NCBI GenBank assembly: GCA_910579935.1
Contig: CAJTVQ010000052.1
Coordinates: 1 to 26,295, forward strand
DNA from: an uncultured Lachnospiraceae bacterium
GTDB lineage: Bacteria > Bacillota > Clostridia > Lachnospirales > Lachnospiraceae
Length of the DNA: 26,295 nucleotides
Direction: 5' to 3'
In this document: positions 17,607-25,156 of the stretch, in pieces
How positions within the stretch are numbered: the stretch's first letter is position 1
How the letters are laid out: each line of letters opens with the position of its first letter
The notes under the pieces: generated by a model
Database searches by the model: none
What the model was told of the DNA's origin: nothing
The model's input: only the letters and a program-made list of their open reading frames with translations
Made by a program: the position numbers and the translations under genes

Positions 17607-20216
17607 CTATTTCATCCCGTCATAAAAGTTCCTCAGCCATCCCTCATTCTCGAAACCGTATTCTTCCTCTCTTCCAAGGAACAGCCCGCCGTCCCTGCGG
17701 TATACAGGAACTACCCGGAATGACCAGTTCCCCGGTTCTGCCCAGACAAAAAATCTTACCTCCCGTTCCACGATGTCATCGGTGTCCGCCTGACGGATAT
17801 GCGCTCCGTACCGCGCGGCAATATCTTTGTACTCCGTTTCTCTAAAATCCGCCAGGGAACTGCAGCAGGTATACTGGTACCGCTCCCTTCCGTCCTGGTC
17901 TTTCAGATACAGTTTCAGAACCAGGTCCTCCATATTCCTTGACACCATGCCGCACCTGCCTCCGCGTTCCAGACAATAGATCAGGGTGATTTCCTCCCCG
18001 CTGTGGGTATGGGCGGTAATGCTGTAGGGCAGCGCCGGCATTTCCGTCCGGACCGTTATGTCCGCATAACCGTACCTCCTGTCGCGCAGATACTGCAGGG
18101 CTCCGTCCACACAGGCCGTTTTCAGCCCGGGCTCCTTTGCCCGTCCCTCCCTACCTGACTGAATGGTTCTTCCCGGCACAAACTCCTTCAGGGCGTCACG
18201 GAATAACCCGATTCTGCAAGACTGCCCCGTCAGCCGGATCATGGAATAATCCTCCACCCTGCCGTTTTCATAAATGTCCTCCATGAACCTGCCTATGACA
18301 TGGTAAATGTCGGCAGTCAGCAGCAGTTCCATCTCATAGATGCTGAAAGCCGTTTCCGGAAAATCCTTCAGGACTTCCAGACCGTGCCCCCGGTCCGCCG
18401 CCAGCCGGAAGCGCTCCACTGGAATCCATACCGTTGCCTTTTCATCCACCGGTGCGGAAGAAAGTGCAAGCCGCAGGATTCCCGGCCGGCCGTAAAATTC
18501 CTTCTTTATGCGCTCCGCCAGCCGGAACAGGAAATAAAAATTATTTTTTACCATGTAGTACTCCATTCTGCCCTTATGCTCATATTCCTTAAACCGGGTA
18601 GGCAGGCATTCCTCCGCATCCGCGTATGCCCGTTCCAGCCCCGCATACAGGCTTTCCACGCCTGCGCGGTCCACATCCCGGTAAATATCCGTATCGAACC
18701 CTGCAAGGATCTCCTGTTCTCCCTCCTGTTTTCCGCACAGGCGGTTCACCGCCGCCACCTTGACCATCTGCATGATGCGGTAGGTCAGGTTATTCCCGCC
18801 AAAATCCGTGTCTCCGTTCTCATAGGCAGTCTCAATCTCTATCCGGTAGGATACCCTTCTGTCCCATACCCGGAAACGGCAGGAACACAGGTCTGTGGTT
18901 CCGCCCCCGCAGTCAATGACAAGAGCGCGGTATTCCTTCCCCTCTTCCACCCTGCCGGACCGCGCCATCTGCGCAACCGTACCGTACAGTACGGAAACGC
19001 CCTCATCCAGCATGTCCTTCGGTTCCATGGCATATTCCGGCAGGATATCCGCAAACAGCCTTGCAAACTGTGCCTTCTGTTTCACCGGACAGGAAACATG
19101 CACTTCGGCTACCGTACACTTGAACCGGCTGCAAGCTGCGTCAATGACATGGATAAAATATGCCTTGAGAATGTCCCTGCGCTTCACGAAACTCCTGCAC
19201 CCTTTCCGGTCCGTGATTTCCTCCTCCTTCTCATAATCGGCAATCCAGCGTTTCATGTCATGGAAAACGCAGAATCCTTCATCCATATGCCCTGCATCCG
19301 CCTGCATAACTGCCTCGTAGCCATACAAAAATTCCGGCTGACCGGATTCCGCGGAAAGTACGCCAGTCACACTGGGAAACAGCGGAGTCTCCTCCCAGTC
19401 CGATGCAGGATCATAAAACAGGGCATAATTTATCCCGTTTTCCTTCAGCCCGTACTCTCCGTCATGCAGGCCCGACTGTTCAAAATACCGGCGGTCCAGA
19501 TAGGCCCCTGCCGCCGTATTCACCGTCCCGAAGTCTATGGCAAGCGGCATCGGCAGGGCTGCCGGCCTGCGCACCTCGAAATCCAGCAGCGGAATCCGGT
19601 ACATTTCCAGGCGTTCCTGCACATGTCCTCGGCTGCCGTAATAAATTCCATACAGTATCTCCGAATTCTTCCGGTCCATGAGGCAGAGACTGTAATCCTT
19701 CATGCCGGATTCCCTGCACGGAAGTCCGGCCGCCTTTGTCAGATAGAGACGGTCCGTTCCCTTTCCTTTTGCCTCCACATTCAGTATGGCGCATATCCTC
19801 CCGTCCCCGCCCATGACCAGTGCATTCGTCCCGGCAAGTTCCGCGTCATAGGGTATTGCCAGTCCGTCATAAAAATCAATGGCAAGCCCTTCGTATACTG
19901 CGATTTTCGAACTGCATTCCATCCCCTTCCTGTACCGCTCCTTCAGGATGCACTTCCCCATAACCTGTTCCAGCGCTTCCATTCCCCCCGCATCTGCTGT
20001 ACGTATCAGGAAATGCTCCTCACCGCCGCGGAACTTCAGTATGACCCTTATCAGTTCCTCCCTGTCCATGGGATTCACCACCCCCTGGATAATCCGCTCC
20101 ATCCTGCAGATTTCCTTTAACTGGTAAGTCGTCATCGCCTGCAGGTCCGCTTTCCGGTATCTTCCGGCTTCTTTTTTTTCTTCTCTTCTCCTGAGTACAT
20201 ATCCGTACCGGTCCAT
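17607..20216 (-). CDS. Hsp70/actin-fold ATPase with SAP-like N-terminus
   Basis: This 869-residue protein carries the two phosphate motifs of the Hsp70/actin fold: LAIDFGTVNTA at 225-235 and ALVIDCGGGTTDLCS at 431-445. DTDFGGNNLTYRIMQ (469-483), typical of DnaK-like proteins, follows. Residues 30-62 (TTYQLKEICRMERIIQG, REELIRVIL) look like a SAP-type helical segment. The C-terminal 250 residues are strand-rich and are not a DnaK substrate-binding domain. The length exceeds DnaK (about 640). The best guess is the family annotated DUF5716, often found beside VgrG and DUF4280 genes in clostridia. GGGAGG precedes the ATG by 8 bases. It probably drives or checks assembly of the injection machine or effector folding; this is inference. 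Confidence 0.75.
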   Translation of the reverse strand: MDRYGYVLRRREEKKEAGRYRKADLQAMTTYQLKEICRMERIIQGVVNPMDREELIRVILKFRGGEEHFLIRTADAGGMEALEQVMGKCILKERYRKGMECSSKIAVYEGLAIDFYDGLAIPYDAELAGTNALVMGGDGRICAILNVEAKGKGTDRLYLTKAAGLPCRESGMKDYSLCLMDRKNSEILYGIYYGSRGHVQERLEMYRIPLLDFEVRRPAALPMPLAIDFGTVNTAAGAYLDRRYFEQSGLHDGEYGLKENGINYALFYDPASDWEETPLFPSVTGVLSAESGQPEFLYGYEAVMQADAGHMDEGFCVFHDMKRWIADYEKEEEITDRKGCRSFVKRRDILKAYFIHVIDAACSRFKCTVAEVHVSCPVKQKAQFARLFADILPEYAMEPKDMLDEGVSVLYGTVAQMARSGRVEEGKEYRALVIDCGGGTTDLCSCRFRVWDRRVSYRIEIETAYENGDTDFGGNNLTYRIMQMVKVAAVNRLCGKQEGEQEILAGFDTDIYRDVDRAGVESLYAGLERAYADAEECLPTRFKEYEHKGRMEYYMVKNNFYFLFRLAERIKKEFYGRPGILRLALSSAPVDEKATVWIPVERFRLAADRGHGLEVLKDFPETAFSIYEMELLLTADIYHVIGRFMEDIYENGRVEDYSMIRLTGQSCRIGLFRDALKEFVPGRTIQSGREGRAKEPGLKTACVDGALQYLRDRRYGYADITVRTEMPALPYSITAHTHSGEEITLIYCLERGGRCGMVSRNMEDLVLKLYLKDQDGRERYQYTCCSSLADFRETEYKDIAARYGAHIRQADTDDIVEREVRFFVWAEPGNWSFRVVPVYRRDGGLFLGREEEYGFENEGWLRNFYDGMK

Positions 20217-20271
20217 CCTTTATCCCTCCCGGAAACCGCGTCGGCCTTTCCCATAGCCGTCCGCGTCATCC

Positions 20272-20964
20272 CTAAAACAGTACCATATTGTCAAGTTCCA
20301 TTGTTTCATCCACATCAATAATTCCGAAATGATGTTCCCAAAACAGAAACACCCTGTAATTCACGGGCAGGAACATGCCTTTCAGGAAATCCAGCTTCGC
20401 CAGTTCCGCTTCGGATTCCCCTACACCCACATAAATCAGCAGTTCCCGCATTTCATCATTGCTTGCATACACCAGTGAATCCGGATACAGGAAACGCATC
20501 ACCTCCCTGAACAGCCTGACGGAACTGCCGCAGCGGTACAGCTTCAGTACCAGCCGCAGCAGATGCCGCAGACTGCCCCTGTCAAAAGATTCCATGACCC
20601 GCGGCGCTTCCTGCCCGAACACGCCCGCAAGAATGTCCCTGTACAGAAACCCGACGGCATACTCCTGCCGGCTCATCCCCTGCCTGAGGTCCAGACGGAT
20701 CATGTACTGTATAAATACACGGAATACCGCTTCCCTTGTCTGCCGGTATTCCGTCAGGTTCCGGTCAAACAGGGTGGAAAATATCTCCGCAAACCGGTAC
20801 AGCGGATTAATTCCCACTTCCGCCTCCCCAGGCTCCTGACCGTTGAGCATCTCCTGCACCAGTTCCGCATACGGACTGCCATCTTCTGCCGGCACAAAAC
20901 GCAGATTCTCCCGCGGTATATTCATGCGGTCTGCCGCCAGCGCCGTTTCCCATGCATAATTCAT
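20272..20964 (-). CDS. Injection-module structural protein, unknown family
   Basis: This protein has 230 codons including the stop. The start at 20962-20964 is chosen because it overlaps the previous stop as ATGA, a sign of translational coupling. Frames beginning farther upstream run into the preceding gene. The protein is mostly helical (NPLYRFAEIFSTLFDRNL, AVFRVFIQYMIRLDL, LRHLLRLVLKLYRCG). It ends in a conserved-looking strand region, FLPVNYRVFLFWEHHFG, then an acidic tail. The closing FLP-x-x-Y pattern recalls phage tail proteins of the gpI type, but the match is weak. It sits between the 443-residue protein and the Hsp70-like ATPase, so a baseplate role is plausible. No enzyme motif is seen. 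Confidence 0.65.
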   Translation of the reverse strand: MNYAWETALAADRMNIPRENLRFVPAEDGSPYAELVQEMLNGQEPGEAEVGINPLYRFAEIFSTLFDRNLTEYRQTREAVFRVFIQYMIRLDLRQGMSRQEYAVGFLYRDILAGVFGQEAPRVMESFDRGSLRHLLRLVLKLYRCGSSVRLFREVMRFLYPDSLVYASNDEMRELLIYVGVGESEAELAKLDFLKGMFLPVNYRVFLFWEHHFGIIDVDETMELDNMVLF

Positions 20965-22292
20965 TGTCTTCCCTCCGTCCCGTCCTGCTCTTCGAGGATT
21001 CCCACGCACCGGTATTCACTGACATCCATCTGTATCTGTGAAACAACAAAGCGCACCATGCTCCCGTTCAGGTAATGTCCCATACTCTTTGCCCTGAACT
21101 TCAAAAGCAGCACCTTCCTGCCATCCATGGGAAACAATTCATCCCGTACAAACCAGTTCATTCCTTCCTGTGCAGGATATTCCGACCCGTCATCCAGGAT
21201 TTCATAATCTTCCGCCTCTATGTAGTCTCCCGTATCCGTTTCCATGATCCGCCGGAACAGGTCCGCCTTTGTCAGCAGGCGCACCCCTGTCCCCTCCGCA
21301 TACCTGCGGATAAAAGAATCCTTCCTGCGATTGGACAGTAAAGGCATGTCATAATCCAGCGAATGCATGAACTCCCCCTGCACAATCCGCAGGGCTGTCC
21401 ATTTTTGGAAGGATTCCTTCGCCGTACGGAGCACGATCCGGTCTGTCTCATGGCGGATTTCCAGTATTTCCTCCCGTGACTGTATCAGGTAACCGTCCTC
21501 CTGCCTGTCCCCGCCGGTCGCGAACTCATGCTCATAATGGATGCCGTCAATGCACGGCACCATGAAATTCATGCTGTCAAAGGTGACGGGCTCTACATTC
21601 CAGAGCGGTATGGCATCCATATGTACCATTTTCCCATATCTGCCAAAACGGATATCCAAAGCGGCCGCGGTATATCCGTCCCCGTTTTCCTCCTGCATTC
21701 CCTGCTGTTCCACGTATATATCATAAAGCTTATCCAGATATCCCGTATTCACGGTTGTCCATGGGACGCAGTTGTCTAAAAAAATCCGGTACAGCCGTTC
21801 CACCGCATCCCGGTACCTCACTGCACGGCAGATATGGAAAACCGTTTCCTTTCCGTCCGCCGTCCCCGTAAAATCCCCCTCTGCCTCGAATTCCGCACAC
21901 AGGTCATCCCCCGCTTCCAAAAACAGGGTTCCGGCATAAAGATATTCCCCCGCAGACAGCGCTTCCGTGCCTTCCTCCCTCCACAGGTCCGTCGGGACAA
22001 CCGGAAACAGAGTCCCGTTCGTCGGGTCATAATGTTCCCGCTTTATTACGGTGGATGCGATTCCGTAACGGCTCTCCGGCACTTCCGTCTCCCGGTAAAT
22101 CCTTTGCTCCAGTTCACGGTAACTCTTCTCCGTGCGGGCTATGATGGAGCCAAGCCCTTCCAAAAGTACCTTTTTCGCAAATCCGCGCTCCTCCAGGTCG
22201 TCAATTTCCCGCAGCTGCTCCGCTATGTACCTCTCAAAATCAAAAGGGTATTCCAACACCGGCGGCACCCTGTTTCCCTGCTGTTCCGTCAT
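20961..22292 (-). CDS. Injection-module protein, unknown family (baseplate-like candidate)
   Basis: This 443-residue protein starts with a proline-rich lead (VPPVLEYPFDFERYIAEQL) and a helical region with coiled-coil potential (EERGFAKKVLLEGLGSIIAR, EKSYRELEQRIYRE). Strand-rich domains follow from about residue 80 to the end. GGGAGG lies 7 bases before the ATG. The gene is 21 bases after an immunity-like gene and overlaps the next gene by ATGA. I recognise no catalytic motif and no signal peptide. Proteins with this N-terminal pattern appear in clostridial VgrG/DUF4280 loci, where one label is normocyte-binding protein. That name says nothing about function here. A structural role in the machine is inferred from the neighbours. 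Confidence 0.65.
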   Translation of the reverse strand: MTEQQGNRVPPVLEYPFDFERYIAEQLREIDDLEERGFAKKVLLEGLGSIIARTEKSYRELEQRIYRETEVPESRYGIASTVIKREHYDPTNGTLFPVVPTDLWREEGTEALSAGEYLYAGTLFLEAGDDLCAEFEAEGDFTGTADGKETVFHICRAVRYRDAVERLYRIFLDNCVPWTTVNTGYLDKLYDIYVEQQGMQEENGDGYTAAALDIRFGRYGKMVHMDAIPLWNVEPVTFDSMNFMVPCIDGIHYEHEFATGGDRQEDGYLIQSREEILEIRHETDRIVLRTAKESFQKWTALRIVQGEFMHSLDYDMPLLSNRRKDSFIRRYAEGTGVRLLTKADLFRRIMETDTGDYIEAEDYEILDDGSEYPAQEGMNWFVRDELFPMDGRKVLLLKFRAKSMGHYLNGSMVRFVVSQIQMDVSEYRCVGILEEQDGTEGRQ

Positions 22293-22313
22293 TCCGCTTT
22301 CCTCCCTGTATCA

Positions 22314-22670
22314 TCAATAATATGTAATAATCCCTATATCCCTCCGGACTCCTATCCGTGTTTCCACACCATCCTCCGGATTTTTGGGTGTGAATATGAC
22401 AATCCACTCATAAGTCTCCGGATTTTCCTCGACCTCCACATCATATACTCCATTCTCCTGCGTCTCCCACCCCTCTTCCAAACCAAAACTTGCCGCCGCC
22501 AGCCTTGCCGCTTCCTCTTTTTCATAATAGTCCTTTGTCCGGTCTATCACGTCTATGTGTATACGCTCGCAGACCGGCGGATTCACCAGTGTATAAACTC
22601 CCAAAAAAATATTCATGAATACAGAAACACCCAAACAGGCATATAAAAATTTCATGTTCATATTTTCCAT
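22314..22670 (-). CDS. Small membrane-anchored immunity-like protein (NTF2-fold type), copy A
   Basis: This protein of about 118 residues has one N-terminal membrane segment (FLYACLGVSVFMNIFLGVY) and a soluble domain. The domain carries DRTKDYYEKEEAARLAAASF, a strand YEWIVIF and the C-terminal signature IGVRRDIGIITYY. The order of helix with A-x-x-LA, then W-x-V strand, then RRD-x-G resembles NTF2-fold immunity proteins. The exact start is uncertain. AAAGGAG precedes three nearby ATGs (22670, 22661, 22655), and 22670 is only 2 bases from it. The gene ends 21 bases before the 443-residue structural gene, so it is probably transcribed with the injection module. Immunity function is inferred. 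Confidence 0.6.
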   Translation of the reverse strand: MENMNMKFLYACLGVSVFMNIFLGVYTLVNPPVCERIHIDVIDRTKDYYEKEEAARLAAASFGLEEGWETQENGVYDVEVEENPETYEWIVIFTPKNPEDGVETRIGVRRDIGIITYY

Positions 22671-22712
22671 TTCTCCTTTCCGGTCATACCACCTTAAATA
22701 CACAACCGCAGG

Positions 22713-22766
22713 CTAACCATACCATTCCATTTTTTCGCTGTCCCTCCTTACCCCAATCACTATCCT
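22713..22766 (-). pseudogene. C-terminal remnant of an NTF2-type immunity gene (remnant 1)
   Basis: A 17-codon frame reading RIVIGVRRDSEKMEWYG and a stop matches the C-terminal signature of the four intact immunity-like genes (for example IGVRRDIG and IGIRRDNG). The rest of the gene is gone; an in-frame stop lies just upstream. The flanking DNA on both sides resembles that around remnant 2 at 23381-23516, so both derive from the same ancestral unit. Confidence 0.6.
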
Positions 22767-22844
22767 GTTTCATCTCGGGCTATGGTTTTTCTTAATATTT
22801 GCCATACTACTGGTTTTCTGTCTTCAGTTCCCTAAAAATCAATA

Positions 22845-23309
22845 TCAACCCATCCTATTCTTTACAATATAAATCCCCCATAATACATTAAATACTAAAA
22901 TCATGATTACACTTACAGCACATAAAGTATATCTTGCTATAGAAGCTATTACTTTCGTCACTTTATGTTTATAAGCATTTGACAACAACAACATGATTAT
23001 ATCAATTGTTTCTATTCCTAAACCATTCAATATCCACCACATATTAATATCTTCAACAGAATCCACACCTAAAAATATCTGTATATACCCAACTATGCTG
23101 ATTATCATCCAACTAAATCCCGTATAGCATGCAAAAACATTTACATATCGTGCTGTAAAACAACACTTTGATGAAAAGGGAAATACTATATGCACTAACC
23201 AGCCTGGCATTCTTTTTATTGGTTCCGTATTCTTCTTGTTGCAAACTCCACAATAAACAATAATAAATCCAATAAGTATAAACCACTTACTTTTAAGAAT
23301 AGAAGACAT
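22845..23309 (-). CDS. Multi-pass small membrane protein, duplicated (copy 1)
   Basis: This 154-residue protein starts at 23307-23309, where AAAGGA lies 8 bases upstream. Frames starting farther upstream run through a decayed immunity remnant and are not credible. It has about four hydrophobic segments (WFILIGFIIVYCGV, VNVFACYTGFSWMIISIVGY, WWILNGLGIETIDIIMLLL, LCAVSVIMILVFNVLWGIYI). The motif MPGWLVHIVFPFSSKCCF precedes the second. Its central part is nearly repeated in the 103-residue protein at 25157-25468. The DNA is strongly AT-rich. I know no family. Its place among immunity-like genes suggests an orphan immunity protein against a membrane-targeting toxin. Confidence 0.6.
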   Translation of the reverse strand: MSSILKSKWFILIGFIIVYCGVCNKKNTEPIKRMPGWLVHIVFPFSSKCCFTARYVNVFACYTGFSWMIISIVGYIQIFLGVDSVEDINMWWILNGLGIETIDIIMLLLSNAYKHKVTKVIASIARYTLCAVSVIMILVFNVLWGIYIVKNRMG

Positions 23310-23380
23310 GATTAAATCCTTTCGTTTATACAAAAGTAAATTACTTACAACCCATATCGGCTGAATTATACAGCCGCAAG

Positions 23381-23516
23381 TTAATCCTTTCATTGAATTC
23401 TTCCACTGTCCCTGCCTTACGCCTATCACCATCCTATTCCATCCCAAGATATTTCTGGAAAAACAACGCCCCATTTATTTGTCGAATAATTATAAATTAC
23501 CTCTGTGCATGAATGC
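23381..23516 (-). pseudogene. Frameshifted NTF2-type immunity gene remnant (remnant 2)
   Basis: One frame reads TEVIYNYSTNKWGVVFPEIS and stops at 23426-23428. The next frame goes on with RMVIGVRQGQWKNS. Joined, they match the second half of the intact family members (compare EVIYYYPTNEWFVI and IIGIRRDNG in the gene at 24073-24393). A frameshift therefore separates the strand region from the closing signature, and the N-terminal half is missing. A small hairpin (GGCTG/CAGCC) lies just after it. Confidence 0.65.
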
Positions 23517-23555
23517 CTTATGATATGATATTCCATACCGCAATCCCTTCAAATA

Positions 23556-23873
23556 TTAATATCCCCTGTAAGTCCCCTTGTCCCTTCTGACCATTACCTT
23601 AAATTCTGAATCTTCAGATACAAAGATAACAATCCATTCATGTGTTGGATAATTATACGTAACATTTCTACATACCCATTTTTCTGTTGGTTGAAAAAAC
23701 GCCTCCGCCAATGTAACTGCCATTTCTTTATCATAGTTATTCTTTTTCCAATCCGTCATATCCGTATAACCATTTTTCCTACATGCAGAATCCCACTTTA
23801 CCGTACTAATTCCCAAAAAAACAATCCCAAAAGATAAAAATGTTAAAAACGCATACAATACCCTATTTTCCAT
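23556..23873 (-). CDS. Small membrane-anchored immunity-like protein (NTF2-fold type), copy B
   Basis: This 105-residue protein begins MENRVLYAFLTFLSFGIVFL, a single membrane segment. It continues with DWKKNNYDKEMAVTLAEAFF, the strand region NVTYNYPTHEWIVIFV and the closing signature VMVRRDKG. The ATG at 23871-23873 has GGGAG 4 bases before it. The open frame reaches farther upstream but without a ribosome site or homology. It is a clear paralogue of the genes at 22314, 24073 and 24452. The soluble domain is probably outside the membrane, since the positive charges lie at the N-terminus only in part; topology is uncertain. Immunity function is inferred. Confidence 0.65.
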   Translation of the reverse strand: MENRVLYAFLTFLSFGIVFLGISTVKWDSACRKNGYTDMTDWKKNNYDKEMAVTLAEAFFQPTEKWVCRNVTYNYPTHEWIVIFVSEDSEFKVMVRRDKGTYRGY

Positions 23874-23946
23874 GAAGCTCCCTTTCCTCAAAGCGTATTT
23901 GATAAATGTTTCCTGCAGACGTCTGGAAAGTTTTTTCAAACACGCT

Positions 23947-24018
23947 CTATCGACAATAGTTTACTATGGTTCCATAATCCCTTCTGATCCATACCGTCTG
24001 TACACCTTCCCATTTTCT
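23947..24018 (-). pseudogene. C-terminal remnant of an NTF2-type immunity gene (remnant 3)
   Basis: A 23-codon frame ending VWIRRDYGTIVNYCR and a stop matches the C-terminal end of the intact gene at 24452 (AVWLRRDYG). Upstream of it the frame is broken, and another frame (QLSGKGEEGIENGKVY) holds what may be the preceding part. It lies between copies B and C, so it marks a deleted fifth member of the array. Confidence 0.65.
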
Positions 24019-24072
24019 ATACCTTCTTCCCCCTTACCTGACAATTGTGACATTTCGTCATGGAAGGAATTA

Positions 24073-24393
24073 TCAATAGTAATGTATCTGCCCATTATCC
24101 CTTCTGATTCCTATTATATCCATCCACACCTCGTACTGTTTAAGAATCACAAACCATTCATTTGTCGGGTAATAGTAAATGACCTCCTGAAATTTCGCAT
24201 CTTCCTCCCATCCCTTTGAGGCCGTTGCCAGTCTGACCGCCATTTCCTCATCATAATACTCTTTGTCCCGCTCTATGATATCCATATTAAAATCCATCTC
24301 TCGATATGGCCCGCATTTTACAGCATAAATACCACAAACAATACTAAGGCATGTAAGAAAGCTAAAATATAAATAATGAAAATTTATTTTCAC
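24073..24393 (-). CDS. Small membrane-anchored immunity-like protein (NTF2-fold type), copy C
   Basis: This 106-residue protein starts with GTG at 24391-24393, with GGAGG 10 bases upstream. A hydrophobic segment (YLYFSFLTCLSIVCGIYAV) is followed by DIIERDKEYYDEEMAVRLATA, the strand region EVIYYYPTNEWFVIL and the ending IIGIRRDNGQIHYY. It is the most regular member of the four. The Y-Y-x-E-E-x-A-x-R-LA helix and W-x-V strand are the reasons for the NTF2-immunity comparison. It sits between copy D and remnant 3, all in the same direction with short gaps, as in a tandem array. No toxin for it is seen in the window. Confidence 0.65.
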   Translation of the reverse strand: MKINFHYLYFSFLTCLSIVCGIYAVKCGPYREMDFNMDIIERDKEYYDEEMAVRLATASKGWEEDAKFQEVIYYYPTNEWFVILKQYEVWMDIIGIRRDNGQIHYY

Positions 24394-24451
24394 AACCGTT
24401 CTGCCTCCAAAATTTTAAAACCTTAAATCAGTATCCTCTTTTCCCCATATA

Positions 24452-24805
24452 TCAACGGTAACTAACCCCGTAATCCCGTCTCAGCCATACGGCAGTCCCC
24501 CCATCCGTGATAATACAACCTTCTTCTTCCCTGCACTGGATAAAAACAATCCATTCATAACTTGGTTCATTGTATAAAACACGGTATGTATATGAGAGGC
24601 TGTCCGCTATCCAGTTCCTGCGTTTTTCCTTTGCTAATCTTACTGCTGTTTCCTCATTCGGCACCACGTCCCTTGTCCGGTCTATCTCGTCCAGGTGTAT
24701 ATGTCCGCATACCGGTTCCCTTTTTAACAGGTGGATGCACAACGCCATATTTATAAAAAAGGATAGTGTAAAACATACATATAAAATTTTAATTCTCATG
24801 AACAT
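24452..24805 (-). CDS. Small membrane-anchored immunity-like protein (NTF2-fold type), copy D
   Basis: This 117-residue protein begins MFMRIKILYVCFTLSFFINM, a single membrane segment. Next come DEIDRTRDVVPNEETAVRLA, strands YRVLYNEPSYEWIVFIQ and the ending TAVWLRRDYGVSYR. AAAGGAG lies 4 bases before the ATG at 24803-24805; the next ATG (24797-24799) is also possible. HIHLDEIDRTRD resembles RIHIDVIDRTKD of copy A, so these two are closest in the N-terminal half. It is the first gene of the array in transcription order. Its function as immunity protein is inferred from family and context. Confidence 0.65.
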   Translation of the reverse strand: MFMRIKILYVCFTLSFFINMALCIHLLKREPVCGHIHLDEIDRTRDVVPNEETAVRLAKEKRRNWIADSLSYTYRVLYNEPSYEWIVFIQCREEEGCIITDGGTAVWLRRDYGVSYR

Positions 24806-24839
24806 GCTACTCCTTTTTCCCAACTATCATATCCAATAC

Positions 24840-25055
24840 CTACTTATCCGAAATACAACTTTCACCTGTAGTCTTAAAAACTTCTGAAATACAGTTTTTA
24901 CACGCTTTTTTATGGTTTTTCTTACGCAAAGGATGATTTTTATCATGAGGTAATTTCCATTGATGAACAATTGTTCTGTGTTGATCTAAAATGCTTTTTT
25001 CATTAGGTGCATAAACACGAAGCTCTCCCATTGGTGTCACGGCATAAATTGGCAT
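24840..25055 (-). CDS. Small orphan protein with cysteine pair
   Basis: This 71-residue protein has an excellent ribosome site (GGGGGAG, 7 bases before the ATG), which argues that it is real. The N-terminal part, MPIYAVTPMGELRVYAPNEK, looks like a strand-turn-strand unit. The middle is basic and histidine-rich (HQWKLPHDKNHPLRKKNHKK), followed by CKNC and a final Cys near the end. The Cys and His residues could bind zinc, but no complete known motif is seen. It ends 34 bases before the start of copy D. It may be a fragment of a larger protein, such as a displaced toxin tail, or a small regulator. I do not recognise it. Confidence 0.5.
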   Translation of the reverse strand: MPIYAVTPMGELRVYAPNEKSILDQHRTIVHQWKLPHDKNHPLRKKNHKKACKNCISEVFKTTGESCISDK

Positions 25056-25156
25056 CTTTACACTCCCCCTGCATTCTCATCTTTTATTGAAATTTAATTA
25101 CACCCTCTGATGAAACGGCAACTTTTTAAACTATCAACAACTTAATATTTGCTATA

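Noticed and set aside
18300..20120. Long open frame of about 600 codons on the plus strand
   Set aside because: It lies fully antisense to the Hsp70-like gene, whose product carries clear ATPase motifs. The antisense translation has no recognisable domain and no ribosome site, and arises from the GC bias of the real gene.
23310..23474. Upstream extension of the 154-residue membrane protein
   Set aside because: The extra 55 codons run through a decayed immunity gene. A good ribosome site marks the internal ATG at 23309.
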